From: Anaerosoma tenue
GTDB lineage: Bacteria; Actinomycetota; Coriobacteriia; Anaerosomatales; Anaerosomataceae
Assembly: GCF_023161965.1 (NCBI RefSeq)
Contig: NZ_JALNTY010000002.1
Coordinates: 78,018 to 142,017, forward strand
Reading direction: 5' to 3'
Length of the DNA: 64,000 nt
Notes under the pieces: generated by a model
Databases searched by the model: none
Told to the model about the DNA's origin: nothing
The model's input: the letters and a program-made list of their open reading frames with translations, nothing else
Program-made: the position numbers and the translations under genes
Shown here: positions 53,516 to 63,323 of the stretch, piece after piece
Position numbering within the stretch: the first letter of the stretch is position 1
Layout: every line of letters starts with the position of its first letter

Positions 53516-54904
53516 CTATCGTTCTTCGAGCGACCGGTACTCCCGGCGACCCGCCACGCTCTTGTACGCGGGGCGGATGATCTTGCCCCGGTTGGCGATC
53601 TCCTCGATCCGGTGCGCGCACCACCCCACGGTACGGGCGCAGGCGAAGAGCGGCGTGTACAGCTCCTCCGGGATGTCGAGCATCCGGTACACGTAGCCTG
53701 AGTAGAAGTCCACGTTGGCGCTCACGCCCTTGTAGACGGTGCGCCGCTTCTCGATAGCGCGCGGCGCGATCTGCTCGACCTTCGTGAGCAGGTCGTACTC
53801 CTCGGCAAGGCCCTTGGCCTCGGCAAGCTGACGCGCGTAGTCGCGCAGGATGATCGTTCGGGGGTCCGACACCGAGTAGACCGGGTGGCCCATGCCGTAA
53901 ATGAGACCCGACCGATCGAACGCCTTCCTGTCGAGGATCCGGAGCAGGTACTCCTCGATCTCCTCGTCATCGTCCCAGTCGTCAACGGTGGTGCGAAGGT
54001 CGTCGAACATGCGGACCATCTTGATGTTGGCGCCACCGTGCCGGGGACCTTTCAGGGAGCCGAGGGACGCCGCTATCGTCGCGTAGGTGTCGGTGCCTGT
54101 GGATGAGACCACGTGCGCGGTGAACGACGAGTTGTTCCCTCCGCCGTGCTCGGCATGCAGCACGAGCGCCAGATCGAGCACCCGCGCCTCGAGGGCGGTG
54201 TACCGGGTGTTCCGTCGCAGCATGTGCAGGATGTTCTCCGCCGTACCGAGCTCTGGGTTCGGCCGGTGGATCACCAGGCTGTCGTTGAGGTACTGGTCGA
54301 CGTACGCCTGGAACGCGTAGACCGCCATCAAGGGCGTGGCGGCGATCACGTCCAGGCTCTGGCGGAGCAGCGCCGGCATCGAGATGTCATCGGGGTCGAT
54401 GTCACGCGTGTACAGCGCGAGGATGCCGCGCGACATGGCGTTCATGATGTCGCGGCTCGGCATCCGGAGCACCGCGTCGTGGATGAAGTGCCGCGGCAGG
54501 TTCCTCCGCTCGGCGAGCTGGCTCTCGAAGCGCCGCAGCTCCTCGGCGTTCGGCAGCTCCCCGAAGAGGACGAGATAGGCCGTCTCCTCGAATCCGAGCC
54601 GCCCCTCATCGAGGAAGCCGTGCACGAGGTCATCGATGCTAATGCCGCGGTAGATGAGTTCGCCGGGAATCGGGACGTATGTGTCGCCTTCCGCAGATGA
54701 GCCCACAACGTCGCCGATCTGCGTGAGGCCTGCGATGACACCCTTGCCCGAGACGTGCCGGAGACCCCGCTTCACGTCGTACTGCGAGTACTGGTCCGCC
54801 TCCACGATGCTGCTGTCGTGGGCCATGCGGCTCCATCGCTGCAGCATGTCTTCGGTGGTCTCTCGACTGGTGGGGCGGGTCGTCTCCGGAGCGGGCTCGG
54901 CCAT
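53516..54904 (-). CDS. gltA: Citrate synthase
   Basis: 462 residues. Catalytic His in LVLHAEHGGGNNSSFT and GMGHPVYSVSDPR, and CoA/oxaloacetate-site GSLKGPRHGGANIKMV. Condenses oxaloacetate with acetyl-CoA. No other TCA genes in the window. The N-terminal ~40 residues are extra relative to short Si-type enzymes. Confidence 0.94.
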   Translation of the reverse strand: MAEPAPETTRPTSRETTEDMLQRWSRMAHDSSIVEADQYSQYDVKRGLRHVSGKGVIAGLTQIGDVVGSSAEGDTYVPIPGELIYRGISIDDLVHGFLDEGRLGFEETAYLVLFGELPNAEELRRFESQLAERRNLPRHFIHDAVLRMPSRDIMNAMSRGILALYTRDIDPDDISMPALLRQSLDVIAATPLMAVYAFQAYVDQYLNDSLVIHRPNPELGTAENILHMLRRNTRYTALEARVLDLALVLHAEHGGGNNSSFTAHVVSSTGTDTYATIAASLGSLKGPRHGGANIKMVRMFDDLRTTVDDWDDDEEIEEYLLRILDRKAFDRSGLIYGMGHPVYSVSDPRTIILRDYARQLAEAKGLAEEYDLLTKVEQIAPRAIEKRRTVYKGVSANVDFYSGYVYRMLDIPEELYTPLFACARTVGWCAHRIEEIANRGKIIRPAYKSVAGRREYRSLEER

Positions 54905-55129
54905 GGTATCTCCTCTTCATCCGTCCTGCATCGGACGGCGGTTTGGTCATCAGATGTCCGCGCCGGGTGTTCCCACCGGCCGGAGCAGGGATCGCGACGC
55001 GTGAAATCCGTGGACGACAGCGGTCGCGTTGCTCGTCTCGCAGACATTGTACCCGATGGATACGACCTTCCGGTGCACTCCGCCTGGAGGAGCGGCGGAA
55101 GCCGAAGCCGGATGGGCCACCTACGCGAA

Positions 55130-55149
55130 AGCCGCCCTCAAGGACGGCT
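55130..55149 (-). terminator. Terminator after tRNA-Asp
   Basis: On the minus strand AGCCGTCC pairs with GGGCGGCT (one G-U) over TTGA and is followed by TTTCGC; 12 bp past the tRNA end. Confidence 0.7.
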
Positions 55150-55161
55150 CGGGAGATCATG

Positions 55162-55239
55162 TGGCGGGAGTGACGGGGCTCGAACCCGCGACCTCCGGCT
55201 TGACAGGCCGGCGCTCTAACCAGACTGAGCTACACCCCC
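55162..55239 (-). tRNA. tRNA-Asp (anticodon GUC)
   Basis: 78 nt including encoded CCA. Acceptor GGGGGTG/CACTCCC, anticodon arm GCCGG-CCTGTCAAG-CCGG region with GTC, T arm GCGGGTTCGAGCCCCG. Confidence 0.95.
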
Positions 55240-55376
55240 GCATGGGGCGTCCGCCCTGGGCGGACAGCATACGGATTCTATCTGCCGAGAACCCCGTTGT
55301 CCATACGTCGCACGAATTGGGAAGGCACGGACGGGGCGGAAACCGATATCCTGGGGAGCGTGGGAAGGAGACGACC

Positions 55377-56012
55377 ATGTCCGAGGCAGCATCCGCACTG
55401 AAAGCCGGGCTCGCCGAGTCGATCGGGGCACGTGACCGCGCCGGAGCCGTCACCGCCGCTATCTCCGCGATCGCATCGGGCGAGTTGACCATCCCCGCCC
55501 TGTACGACACGCTCGCAGACCTCCTCACCGAGATCGGCGATTCCTGGCAGGCCGGTGAGACGAGGGTGTGGGAAGAACACTACGCCACCGCGGTGGCGCG
55601 GACCATAGTCGAGGCGTGCCAGCCTTACGTGATCGAGCATGCTGCGCCGCCCATAGGGCGGACCGCCGTGTTCGCCACTCCGTCGGAGGAATACCACGAC
55701 CTCGGGCTCCGGATGCTTGCGGACCGCTTCACTCTCGCCGGGTGGTCGGCGCACCTCCTCGGCGCGAACGTGCCGGCTCACGAACTGCTCTCCGCCGTCC
55801 GCGAACTGGCTGCCGACGCGGTGGTGCTCTCGGCATACACGCACTACCATCGCGTCGCGCTGAAGGCGTACGTGGACGCCGTGCGTGCCGCGTTCCCCGA
55901 CATGGACGTCTGGGTGGGTGGTGCAGCCTTCGCGTTCGAGCACGATGACTGGCCCGACGAGATGATGCTCGAGCCTCACGAAGTGCCCGAGCTCGCTGGC
56001 CGGGTGGTCTGA
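55377..56012 (+). CDS. Stand-alone cobalamin-binding domain protein (CarH-like sensor)
   Basis: 211 residues. Helical B12-binding cap (~1-90) with the Wx9EH motif (W-QAGETRVWE-EH), which in CarH/LitR photoreceptors packs over adenosylcobalamin. The Rossmann domain follows, with EYHDLG in place of DxHxxG. No DNA-binding domain is present. Two bases before an ABC permease gene, suggesting light- or B12-dependent control of transport. Methyltransferase corrinoid proteins share the fold, so that role remains possible. Confidence 0.82.
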   Translation: MSEAASALKAGLAESIGARDRAGAVTAAISAIASGELTIPALYDTLADLLTEIGDSWQAGETRVWEEHYATAVARTIVEACQPYVIEHAAPPIGRTAVFATPSEEYHDLGLRMLADRFTLAGWSAHLLGANVPAHELLSAVRELAADAVVLSAYTHYHRVALKAYVDAVRAAFPDMDVWVGGAAFAFEHDDWPDEMMLEPHEVPELAGRVV

Positions 56013-56013
56013 C

Positions 56014-57130
56014 GTGCTGAGCCTCAGGATCGCAGCGCGCTTCCTCAAGAGCTCACCCGGGCAAAGCCTGCTCATCATGGCCGGGATCGCCGTGGGCATC
56101 GCCACGCAGATATTCGTGGGCTCGCTCATCACGAGCCTCCAGGCCGATCTCATCGATTCCGCAGTGGGCTCGAGCGCGCACATCACGCTGCTGCCCGGAG
56201 AGGGCGAGACGGTGGATCGCGCACTCGCGGCCGACGCCTCCGCCTCCGAGGACCTCATCAGCACGGCCGTTCCCGTACGCACGCTCTCGGGCATCTTCGT
56301 GGACGGCGAGGACAGCGTTCCGCTATCCATCACCGGCGGCGACGCCGCCCGGCTCGACACCATCTACGGACTGTCGGACCGGATGGCGGCGGGCTCGTTC
56401 CGCCTCGGTGAAGGCGAGGCGGTCGTGGGCACGGTGTTCGCCGAGAAGTACGGCGTCGGGACGGGAGATGGGCTTGACGTCCTCTTGCCGAGCGGCTCGC
56501 CCGCGACCTTCGAGGTGAGCGGCGTCTTCGACCTCGGCCAGGCTACGGCGAACGAACGCGTGGCGTTCGTGGACGCCGCATCCGCGGCTGACGCGCTGGG
56601 ACTGGCTGACGACGAGTACTCGGCGGTCCAGATCCAGCTGGACGACGTCTTCGCTTCGACGGACGTTGCCGCCCGCCTCTCGGAGAAGTACGACGTCGAG
56701 GCGGTGGATTGGCAGGCCGAGAATGAGCAGCTGCTCTCCGGTCTCGCCGCGCAGTCGGGCTCCTCGGCGATGATCCAGGCGTTCGTGCTCATCGCGGTGG
56801 CGCTGGGTATCGCCTCGACGCTCGCCATCAGCGCCGTCCAGAAGACGCGCCAGATCGGCATCCTGAAGGCCATCGGCATGGGCGACGGCGCCGCGGGTCG
56901 CATCTTCCTGTGGCAGGCGGCGCTCCTGGGCGTTGGCGGCACGCTGGGCGGTATCGCGCTCGGCTTCGGCCTCATCGCGCTCTTCGGCGTGGTGCCCGTG
57001 CCGTTCTCGATCAGCCCCGAGCCCACGTTCATCGCGCTTTCCGCGGCCATCGGCATCACCGTCGCGCTGCTCTCATCCGTGATCCCCGCACGATCCACGT
57101 CGCGACTCGACCCGATCGAGGTGATACAGA

Positions 57131-57138
<8 letters not shown>
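56014..57138 (+). CDS. MacB/FtsX-type ABC transporter permease
   Basis: 374 residues from a GTG. One N-terminal helix, a large extracytoplasmic domain and three C-terminal helices (AFVLIAVALGIASTLAISAV; IFLWQAALLGVGGTLGGIALGFGLIALFG; FIALSAAIGITVALLSSVIP). QKTRQIGILKAIGMGDG is the FtsX signature. Overlaps the ATPase gene by eight bases. Confidence 0.9.
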
Positions 57139-57829
<691 letters not shown>

Positions 57830-57836
57830 CCGTCTG

Positions 57837-58028
57837 CTACCGGTCCTTGCGCAAGTTGCTGAGTGCCGCCACAGCGATACCCAGACACATGCCGACGCCC
57901 ATTCCGAGCACCAGCTCGCCGAGCGCTGTGCCGATCGCCAGACCCACGAGCGCTCCGACGACGATCGCGGTGCCGATATCGATGCGGTTGCCGTTCTTGC
58001 CGGGATCATCCGGTGTTCGCTGCGCCAT
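57837..58028 (-). CDS. Glycine-zipper small membrane protein, 63 aa
   Basis: IDIGTAIVVGALVGLAIGTALGELVLGMGVGMCLGIAVAAL: two helices with repeated GxxxG spacing. Last gene of the leftward ABC operon, two bases after its larger relative. Function unknown; the glycine zipper suggests tight helix packing in membranes. Confidence 0.72.
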   Translation of the reverse strand: MAQRTPDDPGKNGNRIDIGTAIVVGALVGLAIGTALGELVLGMGVGMCLGIAVAALSNLRKDR

Positions 58029-58030
58029 CC

Positions 58031-58261
58031 TCAGCGCCTCCTTGCCGACTCGACGACAGCTCCAGCCACGGTGCCGACCGCCGCACCGGCGATCATGCCC
58101 ATCACGAGGTCCCCAAGGAGGATCCCGAGGCCCATGCCGAGCCCGGCGCCTATGCCGATGAGCGCGCCCATGCCGGGCGCCGCCTGGCGAGAAGCCACGC
58201 CGTGCTCGATGAGCGGGCGGCCGTCCTCGGCGCTGCCTGCGATGTCCAAGTAGTCGTTCAT
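58031..58261 (-). CDS. Glycine-zipper small membrane protein, 76 aa
   Basis: MNDYLDIAGSAEDGRPLIEHGVASRQAAPGMG, then two helices ALIGIGAGLGMGLGILLGDLVMGMIAGAAVGTVAGAVV with GxxxG repeats like the next gene. It begins 13 bp after the ABC ATPase stop; start from GGAGC upstream. Confidence 0.75.
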   Translation of the reverse strand: MNDYLDIAGSAEDGRPLIEHGVASRQAAPGMGALIGIGAGLGMGLGILLGDLVMGMIAGAAVGTVAGAVVESARRR

Positions 58262-58274
58262 CCCCCGCTCCTTC

Positions 58275-58970
58275 CTAAGCTGCAGCCGTGACCTGTCCGT
58301 CCACGACACCGTCGCGCATACGTACCGTCCTGTCACACGCCCTGGCGACCTCAGGGTTGTGCGTGACGATGACGAATGTCGTCTCCTTGTCGCGATTGAC
58401 GTCGCGCATCAACGCGACGATGTCGTCCGAGGTCGCGGTGTCGAGGTCGCCTGTCGGTTCGTCGCCCATCACGATCGACGGACCGTTCACCAACGCCCGG
58501 GCGATGGCCACCCGCTGCTGCTGACCGCCCGAGAGCTCACTCGGCAGATGGCGCACGCGATCGCCGAGACCGACCTCCTCGAGCAGCGCGTGAGCGACCA
58601 CCGATGCGCTTTTGCGCGACGCGCCGGCGTACTCCGCGGCAAGTGCGACGTTCTCAAGCGCGGACATGGTGGGAACCAGGTTGAAGCCCTGGAAGATGAA
58701 GCCCACCTCCCGCCCGCGAAGCCGTGCAAGTTCGCGGCCCCTCAACCCGTCGACCCGACGGCCCGAGAGCCATACCTCGCCCGCGTCGGGTGTGTCGAGA
58801 CAGCCCGCGATATGCATCAGTGTTGACTTACCCGAACCCGACGGTCCCATGATGGCCACCATCTCGCCGGGCGCTACCTCGAGCGAGGCCCCGCGCAGGG
58901 CGTCCACGTAGTTCTGCTTGCCCAGACGGTAGCGCTTCGTCACACCGTCGATGCGTACGATCGGTTCCAT
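58275..58970 (-). CDS. ABC transporter ATP-binding protein (LolD/MacB class)
   Basis: 231 residues. Walker A GPSGSGKST, Q-loop FQGFNLVPT, signature LSGGQQQRVAIARAL, Walker B IVMGDEPTGDLD, H-loop VTHNPE. Second gene of the TetR-linked operon, 75 bp after the permease. Confidence 0.95.
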   Translation of the reverse strand: MEPIVRIDGVTKRYRLGKQNYVDALRGASLEVAPGEMVAIMGPSGSGKSTLMHIAGCLDTPDAGEVWLSGRRVDGLRGRELARLRGREVGFIFQGFNLVPTMSALENVALAAEYAGASRKSASVVAHALLEEVGLGDRVRHLPSELSGGQQQRVAIARALVNGPSIVMGDEPTGDLDTATSDDIVALMRDVNRDKETTFVIVTHNPEVARACDRTVRMRDGVVDGQVTAAA

Positions 58971-59045
58971 GTGCGTACTCCCTCCTCAGCGGCACCCCCG
59001 CGGCGCCGCGCGTCGTTTCCTGTCACCTGCGGCCCGTAGGGACCC

Positions 59046-60209
59046 TCATTCGTAGCGCAGGGCGCGCACCGGGTTCAGCCGGGCCGCGTACCACGCCGGG
59101 TACAGCCCCGAGACGATGCCGAGCACCAGCGCGAATGCGACAGACCCTGCGGCGAGCCGGGGTGTCAGGAGGAACAGCTCGGTTGCGCTCTGCGCCCCCG
59201 CCTGATTGCCCGCCGCCCCCACGAGCGCCCCGAGGCCGAGACCGAGAAGACCTCCGATCACGCCCATCACGGCCGACTCGGCGATGAACTGGCGCATGAT
59301 CGCGCCGTCGGTGGCGCCGATCGCCTTGCGGACACCTATCTCACGTGTACGCTCGGCCACCGACATGGTCATGGTGTTGATCACGGACAGACCTCCCACC
59401 AGAAGCGACACGACGGCGATGGCGTAGATGATCTGGTTGAAAATCTTCAGCGGCTCCTTCACCGAGGTCTCGAAGCCGGCGGGACCCATGGCCGAGACAT
59501 CATCGACCTTCTGCGAGATGACCGTGGCCATCTCGTCGGGATCCTGACCGTCCTCAAGGTAGACGGCGATCGACGTGATGAGCGTGTCACGATCGACCGT
59601 GTCCCGTATAGCGGCCGGAAGGTCGGCGACCAGGAGCTCCTGCGCGTCGGCAAGCGGGATCTGCACGGCCATGTCCGGCGCCGTGAGGGTCTTGCCGAGA
59701 ATGCCCACCACCTCGAACTCGGTGCCGCGCACGTCGATCGTGCCACCCACCTCGGCGTCGAGATTGGATACCAGGTCGGCCCCGACGACCGCCACGCCGC
59801 GGTCGCCCCGTTCGAGCTCGCGGCCCTGCACTACCTCCGACTCGAAGGACTCGTAGCCGTGCTCCCGGAAGTCGCTCGCCTGGATGTTGGCGGCCACGCC
59901 GATGCTCACAGCGGACGGCTCCGTTTCCAGGAGCATCATCACGGACCCTGCCGCGCGGGCCACGCCGTCGATCCGCTCGATCTCGCCGATGAGGTCTGTG
60001 GAGATCGGCTCAGTGGAGAAGCCGGCCATGCCGCTCATGCCGCTCACGATCACCTTGTCGGCGTAGTAGTCAGCACCGCCGTCCACGAGAAGGCTGAGCT
60101 TCTCGGCTATCGACCCCATCACGACAAGGGCGAGCACCCCGATCGTGATGCCGAATATGGTGAGCAGCGCACGCGTCTTGCGCCTGAACACCGACCGTAG
60201 GACCCTCAT
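59046..60209 (-). CDS. MacB/FtsX-type ABC permease
   Basis: 387 residues. N-terminal helix LLTIFGITIGVLALVVMGSIA, a large outer domain, and three C-terminal helices with VAERTREIGVRKAIGATDGAI. Likely exports a lipid, peptide or drug. First gene of the operon, facing the TetR gene across a shared operator. Confidence 0.93.
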   Translation of the reverse strand: MRVLRSVFRRKTRALLTIFGITIGVLALVVMGSIAEKLSLLVDGGADYYADKVIVSGMSGMAGFSTEPISTDLIGEIERIDGVARAAGSVMMLLETEPSAVSIGVAANIQASDFREHGYESFESEVVQGRELERGDRGVAVVGADLVSNLDAEVGGTIDVRGTEFEVVGILGKTLTAPDMAVQIPLADAQELLVADLPAAIRDTVDRDTLITSIAVYLEDGQDPDEMATVISQKVDDVSAMGPAGFETSVKEPLKIFNQIIYAIAVVSLLVGGLSVINTMTMSVAERTREIGVRKAIGATDGAIMRQFIAESAVMGVIGGLLGLGLGALVGAAGNQAGAQSATELFLLTPRLAAGSVAFALVLGIVSGLYPAWYAARLNPVRALRYE

Positions 60210-60232
60210 CGTTGCTCCTCGTGACGGACGTT

Positions 60233-60267
60233 TAACTTAACGTCGTTTACTGACCGCTGTTAAGTTA
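60233..60267. promoter_or_regulatory. Inverted repeat TAACTTAAC / GTTAAGTTA, TetR operator candidate
   Basis: Perfect 9-base arms separated by 17 bases in the divergent ABC-tetR region. The spacing suggests two bound dimers or one large site. Confidence 0.65.
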
Positions 60268-60366
60268 TCGCCTGCGACAGCCTGTGTCAAGCACAGAGTG
60301 CAGCGATTCTTGACCATTTTGAAGAACATCGTTAACCTTATGGCACCAGGAACGAGAGGAGTCACT

Positions 60367-60984
60367 ATGGCCGCACGCCCATCGAATCCCCGCATGGCGG
60401 CGGACATCATCGAGGCTGCAGCCTCCCTCGTGGAAGAGAACGGGCCCGAGGGGGTCACGATGCGCCTCGTGGCCGAGCGCATCGGATACAGCGCGACGAC
60501 GATCTACCTGTACTTCAAGAACAAGGAGCAGTTGCTCGACGAGACCGTCAACAGGGCGTACGACTGGTTCGCGGACGCGCTCGAGCGGGCGCAGACAGCG
60601 GATACCGCTCCCGAGCGCATACGACAGGGCGCTCACGCATACGTGGAGTGGGGCCTCACCAATCCGGGGATGTATCGCCTGATGTTCGAGTGGGGCTATC
60701 TGGGCGACATCTCCGACGAAGCGATCTTCGCGCGCCGGGCCAGCTGGCGGCGTACACGCAACGTGGTGGAACGCGGCGTGGAGGACGGCTGCTACCGATC
60801 CGATCTGGACAGCGCGCTTGCGGCCGACACCATCTGGGTGGGCGTGCACGGCCTGACCTCGCTCGCCATCTCTGGACGCATGTTCGGCAACCCGGGGGTA
60901 GCCGATCCCGTGGTGGTTGCCAGGCGGACCCATCAGCTTGCCGATGCGCTCGCTGACAGCTGGGAGGCCGCCTGGCGAGCCTGA
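60367..60984 (+). CDS. TetR-family transcriptional regulator
   Basis: 205 residues. N-terminal HTH ADIIEAAASLVEENGPEGVTMRLVAERIGYSATTIYLYFKNKEQLLDETV and a C-terminal TetR_C-type ligand domain. The ATG follows GGAG; an earlier ATG at 60340 is less likely. Probably represses the divergent ABC-glycine-zipper operon and itself. Confidence 0.93.
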   Translation: MAARPSNPRMAADIIEAAASLVEENGPEGVTMRLVAERIGYSATTIYLYFKNKEQLLDETVNRAYDWFADALERAQTADTAPERIRQGAHAYVEWGLTNPGMYRLMFEWGYLGDISDEAIFARRASWRRTRNVVERGVEDGCYRSDLDSALAADTIWVGVHGLTSLAISGRMFGNPGVADPVVVARRTHQLADALADSWEAAWRA

Positions 60985-60993
60985 GGGCCTGGC

Positions 60994-61944
60994 CTAGATG
61001 TCCAGATCCAGCTGCTGCTCGTGCTCGCCGGTCACCGGCTTGACGAGCTCGGGGCCGAGGATGTCCGCGAGCTCCCGTGCGTTGCGAGGCGCATAGTCGT
61101 ACTTGCAGTTGTTGAACATCACGTACGTGACATCGGTCTGCTCCGCGAGCTCCCGTACCCGTGGGACCCATTCCTCGAGCTCGTCTTGGCCGTACAGGTA
61201 GTCGAAGCGGTCCGCGGCGGACACATTCCTGGCGAAGTAGGTGTCACGGTTGCGGCCGTGCAGCCGTACGTACCCCACCCTCGACGTGGCCGCCACGAGC
61301 GGCGGCATCGTGGTGTGCGTGGGGAACTGCGGTGCGTCGACCCCCACGTAGGTGATGTCACGATCGCTGAGGAACCGCAGCGTGTCGCGCACCCGTTCGG
61401 GGGAGACCCAGGAGGGATGACGGAACTCCACGAGCATCCGCCGCTTGCCGAGCCGACCTCGTGCGTAGTCGATGTAGGCCAGGTTGTCCTCGAGGACCGC
61501 ATCGTCGAGAGCGGTGAAGAACGGCGGGAACTGCATGAGGACACCGCCAAGCTTGCCTTCGCGCTCAAGCGGCTCGATCGAATCGCAGAAGAGGTCGAAC
61601 GCGAGATCCACCATCTCCTGGGAGGGACGCTTCACGCGGCCGCGCTCGACCTCATGCGGGTACTCGCGAAGCTCGGGATGGAGCGCCCGCTCATCGACCG
61701 CGTGCTGGGTCATCATGCCGAACGCCTTCACGTGGAAGACGAAGCCCTCCGGCGTGCGCCGCGTCCAGTTCTCGACCACCCGTCGATCCGGGATTGCGTA
61801 GAAGGGAGCGTCGGCCTCCACGGTATCGAAGCGCTGTGCGTAGTGCCGCAGGCGCGCCGCAGGTGTCGACACGTCAGGCGGATACCACGCCTCGATCATG
61901 GTCCTGTCGGCCCACGAGCAGGTGCCCACATGCACCCGTCCCAC
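60994..61944 (-). CDS. DUF72 family protein
   Basis: 316 residues. TIM-barrel-like DUF72 motifs VGTCSWADRTMIEAWYP, FDTVEADAPFYAIP, LVEFRHPSWV and YVMFNNCKYDYAPRNA. Activity unknown; widely conserved. Confidence 0.92.
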   Translation of the reverse strand: MGRVHVGTCSWADRTMIEAWYPPDVSTPAARLRHYAQRFDTVEADAPFYAIPDRRVVENWTRRTPEGFVFHVKAFGMMTQHAVDERALHPELREYPHEVERGRVKRPSQEMVDLAFDLFCDSIEPLEREGKLGGVLMQFPPFFTALDDAVLEDNLAYIDYARGRLGKRRMLVEFRHPSWVSPERVRDTLRFLSDRDITYVGVDAPQFPTHTTMPPLVAATSRVGYVRLHGRNRDTYFARNVSAADRFDYLYGQDELEEWVPRVRELAEQTDVTYVMFNNCKYDYAPRNARELADILGPELVKPVTGEHEQQLDLDI

Positions 61945-61961
61945 GTCGAACCACCTTCCAC

Positions 61962-62258
61962 CTACCGCAGGGACAGGTACTCCGCAAGCGCCGCCGCCTC
62001 ATCGTCGGTCAACTCGGCGCCGCGCATGATCATCTGGTCGATGACCGCAGCCCACCCGACCGCGTCGTACTGCTCGGCGAGCACCGTGTCGAGCGAGTGA
62101 CATCCCACGCACTTCTCGTTCAGGATCGCCTCTCCGTCAAGCCCCGTCGCTTCCCCGGGTGTCGGCTCTGGCGCGGGGGCCGGTTCTTCGGCGCCGCATC
62201 CCCCCAGAAGCAGCAGGGTTGCGGCCAACATCACCGTGATGAGAGTGCGCGTCGACAT
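61962..62258 (-). CDS. Monohaem cytochrome c lipoprotein
   Basis: 98 residues. Lipobox LLGGC, a Pro/Glu linker, then one CVGCH haem site (LNEKCVGCHSLDTV) and a class I cytochrome helix with a likely Met ligand in QMIMRGAELTDDEAAALAEYL. A membrane-tethered electron carrier that could feed the wall cytochromes. Confidence 0.9.
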   Translation of the reverse strand: MSTRTLITVMLAATLLLLGGCGAEEPAPAPEPTPGEATGLDGEAILNEKCVGCHSLDTVLAEQYDAVGWAAVIDQMIMRGAELTDDEAAALAEYLSLR

Positions 62259-62313
62259 ACATCATCCTCCTGCCGGTCTTCTGCAGTCAGCATACTTTGC
62301 GATATGACACCGA

Positions 62314-63207
62314 TTAGATACCCGTGCCGGTACCTGCGGACACACGCGCAGCGTCGGCCTCGAGCAGCGGTGTGTAGTCACGCACGTAATCATCGAACGT
62401 GAGCGGCACCGGGGGTGCGTGATAGTCCCAATCGAACGTCTCCACAACAAGGTCGGCGAAGTTCGCGCGCACGAAGCGCTCGGTGGTCGCGTAGTCGAGC
62501 AGCGGGTCGAATCGCGACATGCCGAAGAAGCACGGCTGCCGGTAGGGTCCGGCCAGGTCCTCCTCGGTCACCGTGAGGATCTCGCGCACCTGTGCGGCCA
62601 GCACCCAGATCGTCGACTCCGAGTACGACATGAGGCGGGCGCGCAAGTCTGTGGGCGATTCGAAGCCACCCACATCCTGCATGAACCACGCAAACAGCCG
62701 GACCGCCCGCTCGCTCGCGAAGAGGCGCGCCAGCGTGTGCCGCGGCAGTCGTCGCTCCAGCACCGCCGTGACGGTGGACACGAGTGCGCGGTCGAGCGAG
62801 GGTCGTGTGAGGGCCCGGTTGCTCACGCACGGCGAGAGAAGCCCGACCTTCGTCACACGGTCGCCGTGCGCCTGCAGCGCCCGCAGCGCGAGGATGCCGC
62901 CGAATGAGAAGCCGAGAAGGGCGAACCGATCCGCGCCAACGTGGTCCGCGAGCTGGCCGATGACGTCGGCCAGGCGGGCGCTGGAGAAGCCGTCCTGGAG
63001 GGGCGCACTCCCGCCGTGGCCCGGCATCTCGAAGAAGTACGTGCGATAGCGTTGAGCCACGAACTGGATCATCGGCGTCCAGTCCTCGATGAGGCTGATG
63101 GTGGCGGGCACGATGATGAGCGGTGGCCCATCGCCGCACTCCGCGTACCGCAGACTGGTCGACGCCAGCTCGGCCTGGTGGATGGTGACGGGCAACGGTT
63201 CGGTCAA
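62314..63207 (-). CDS. Alpha/beta hydrolase
   Basis: 297 residues from a TTG. Nucleophile elbow GFSFGG (Ser), upstream PGHGGS and VPATISLIEDW. Catalytic Asp is likely in SRFDPLLDY, and the His in WDYHAPP. Substrate unknown. Confidence 0.85.
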   Translation of the reverse strand: MTEPLPVTIHQAELASTSLRYAECGDGPPLIIVPATISLIEDWTPMIQFVAQRYRTYFFEMPGHGGSAPLQDGFSSARLADVIGQLADHVGADRFALLGFSFGGILALRALQAHGDRVTKVGLLSPCVSNRALTRPSLDRALVSTVTAVLERRLPRHTLARLFASERAVRLFAWFMQDVGGFESPTDLRARLMSYSESTIWVLAAQVREILTVTEEDLAGPYRQPCFFGMSRFDPLLDYATTERFVRANFADLVVETFDWDYHAPPVPLTFDDYVRDYTPLLEADAARVSAGTGTGI

Positions 63208-63323
63208 GAAGGTCCTGCTCTCAAGGGTTCGGGCGAACGGTTGAGGGTATCATGTCCCCAACACCCCTGTCGTTCAAGGAGTCGAGATCCCAGCCAGCCA
63301 GGAGTCCACACGGTCAGTCGTCA

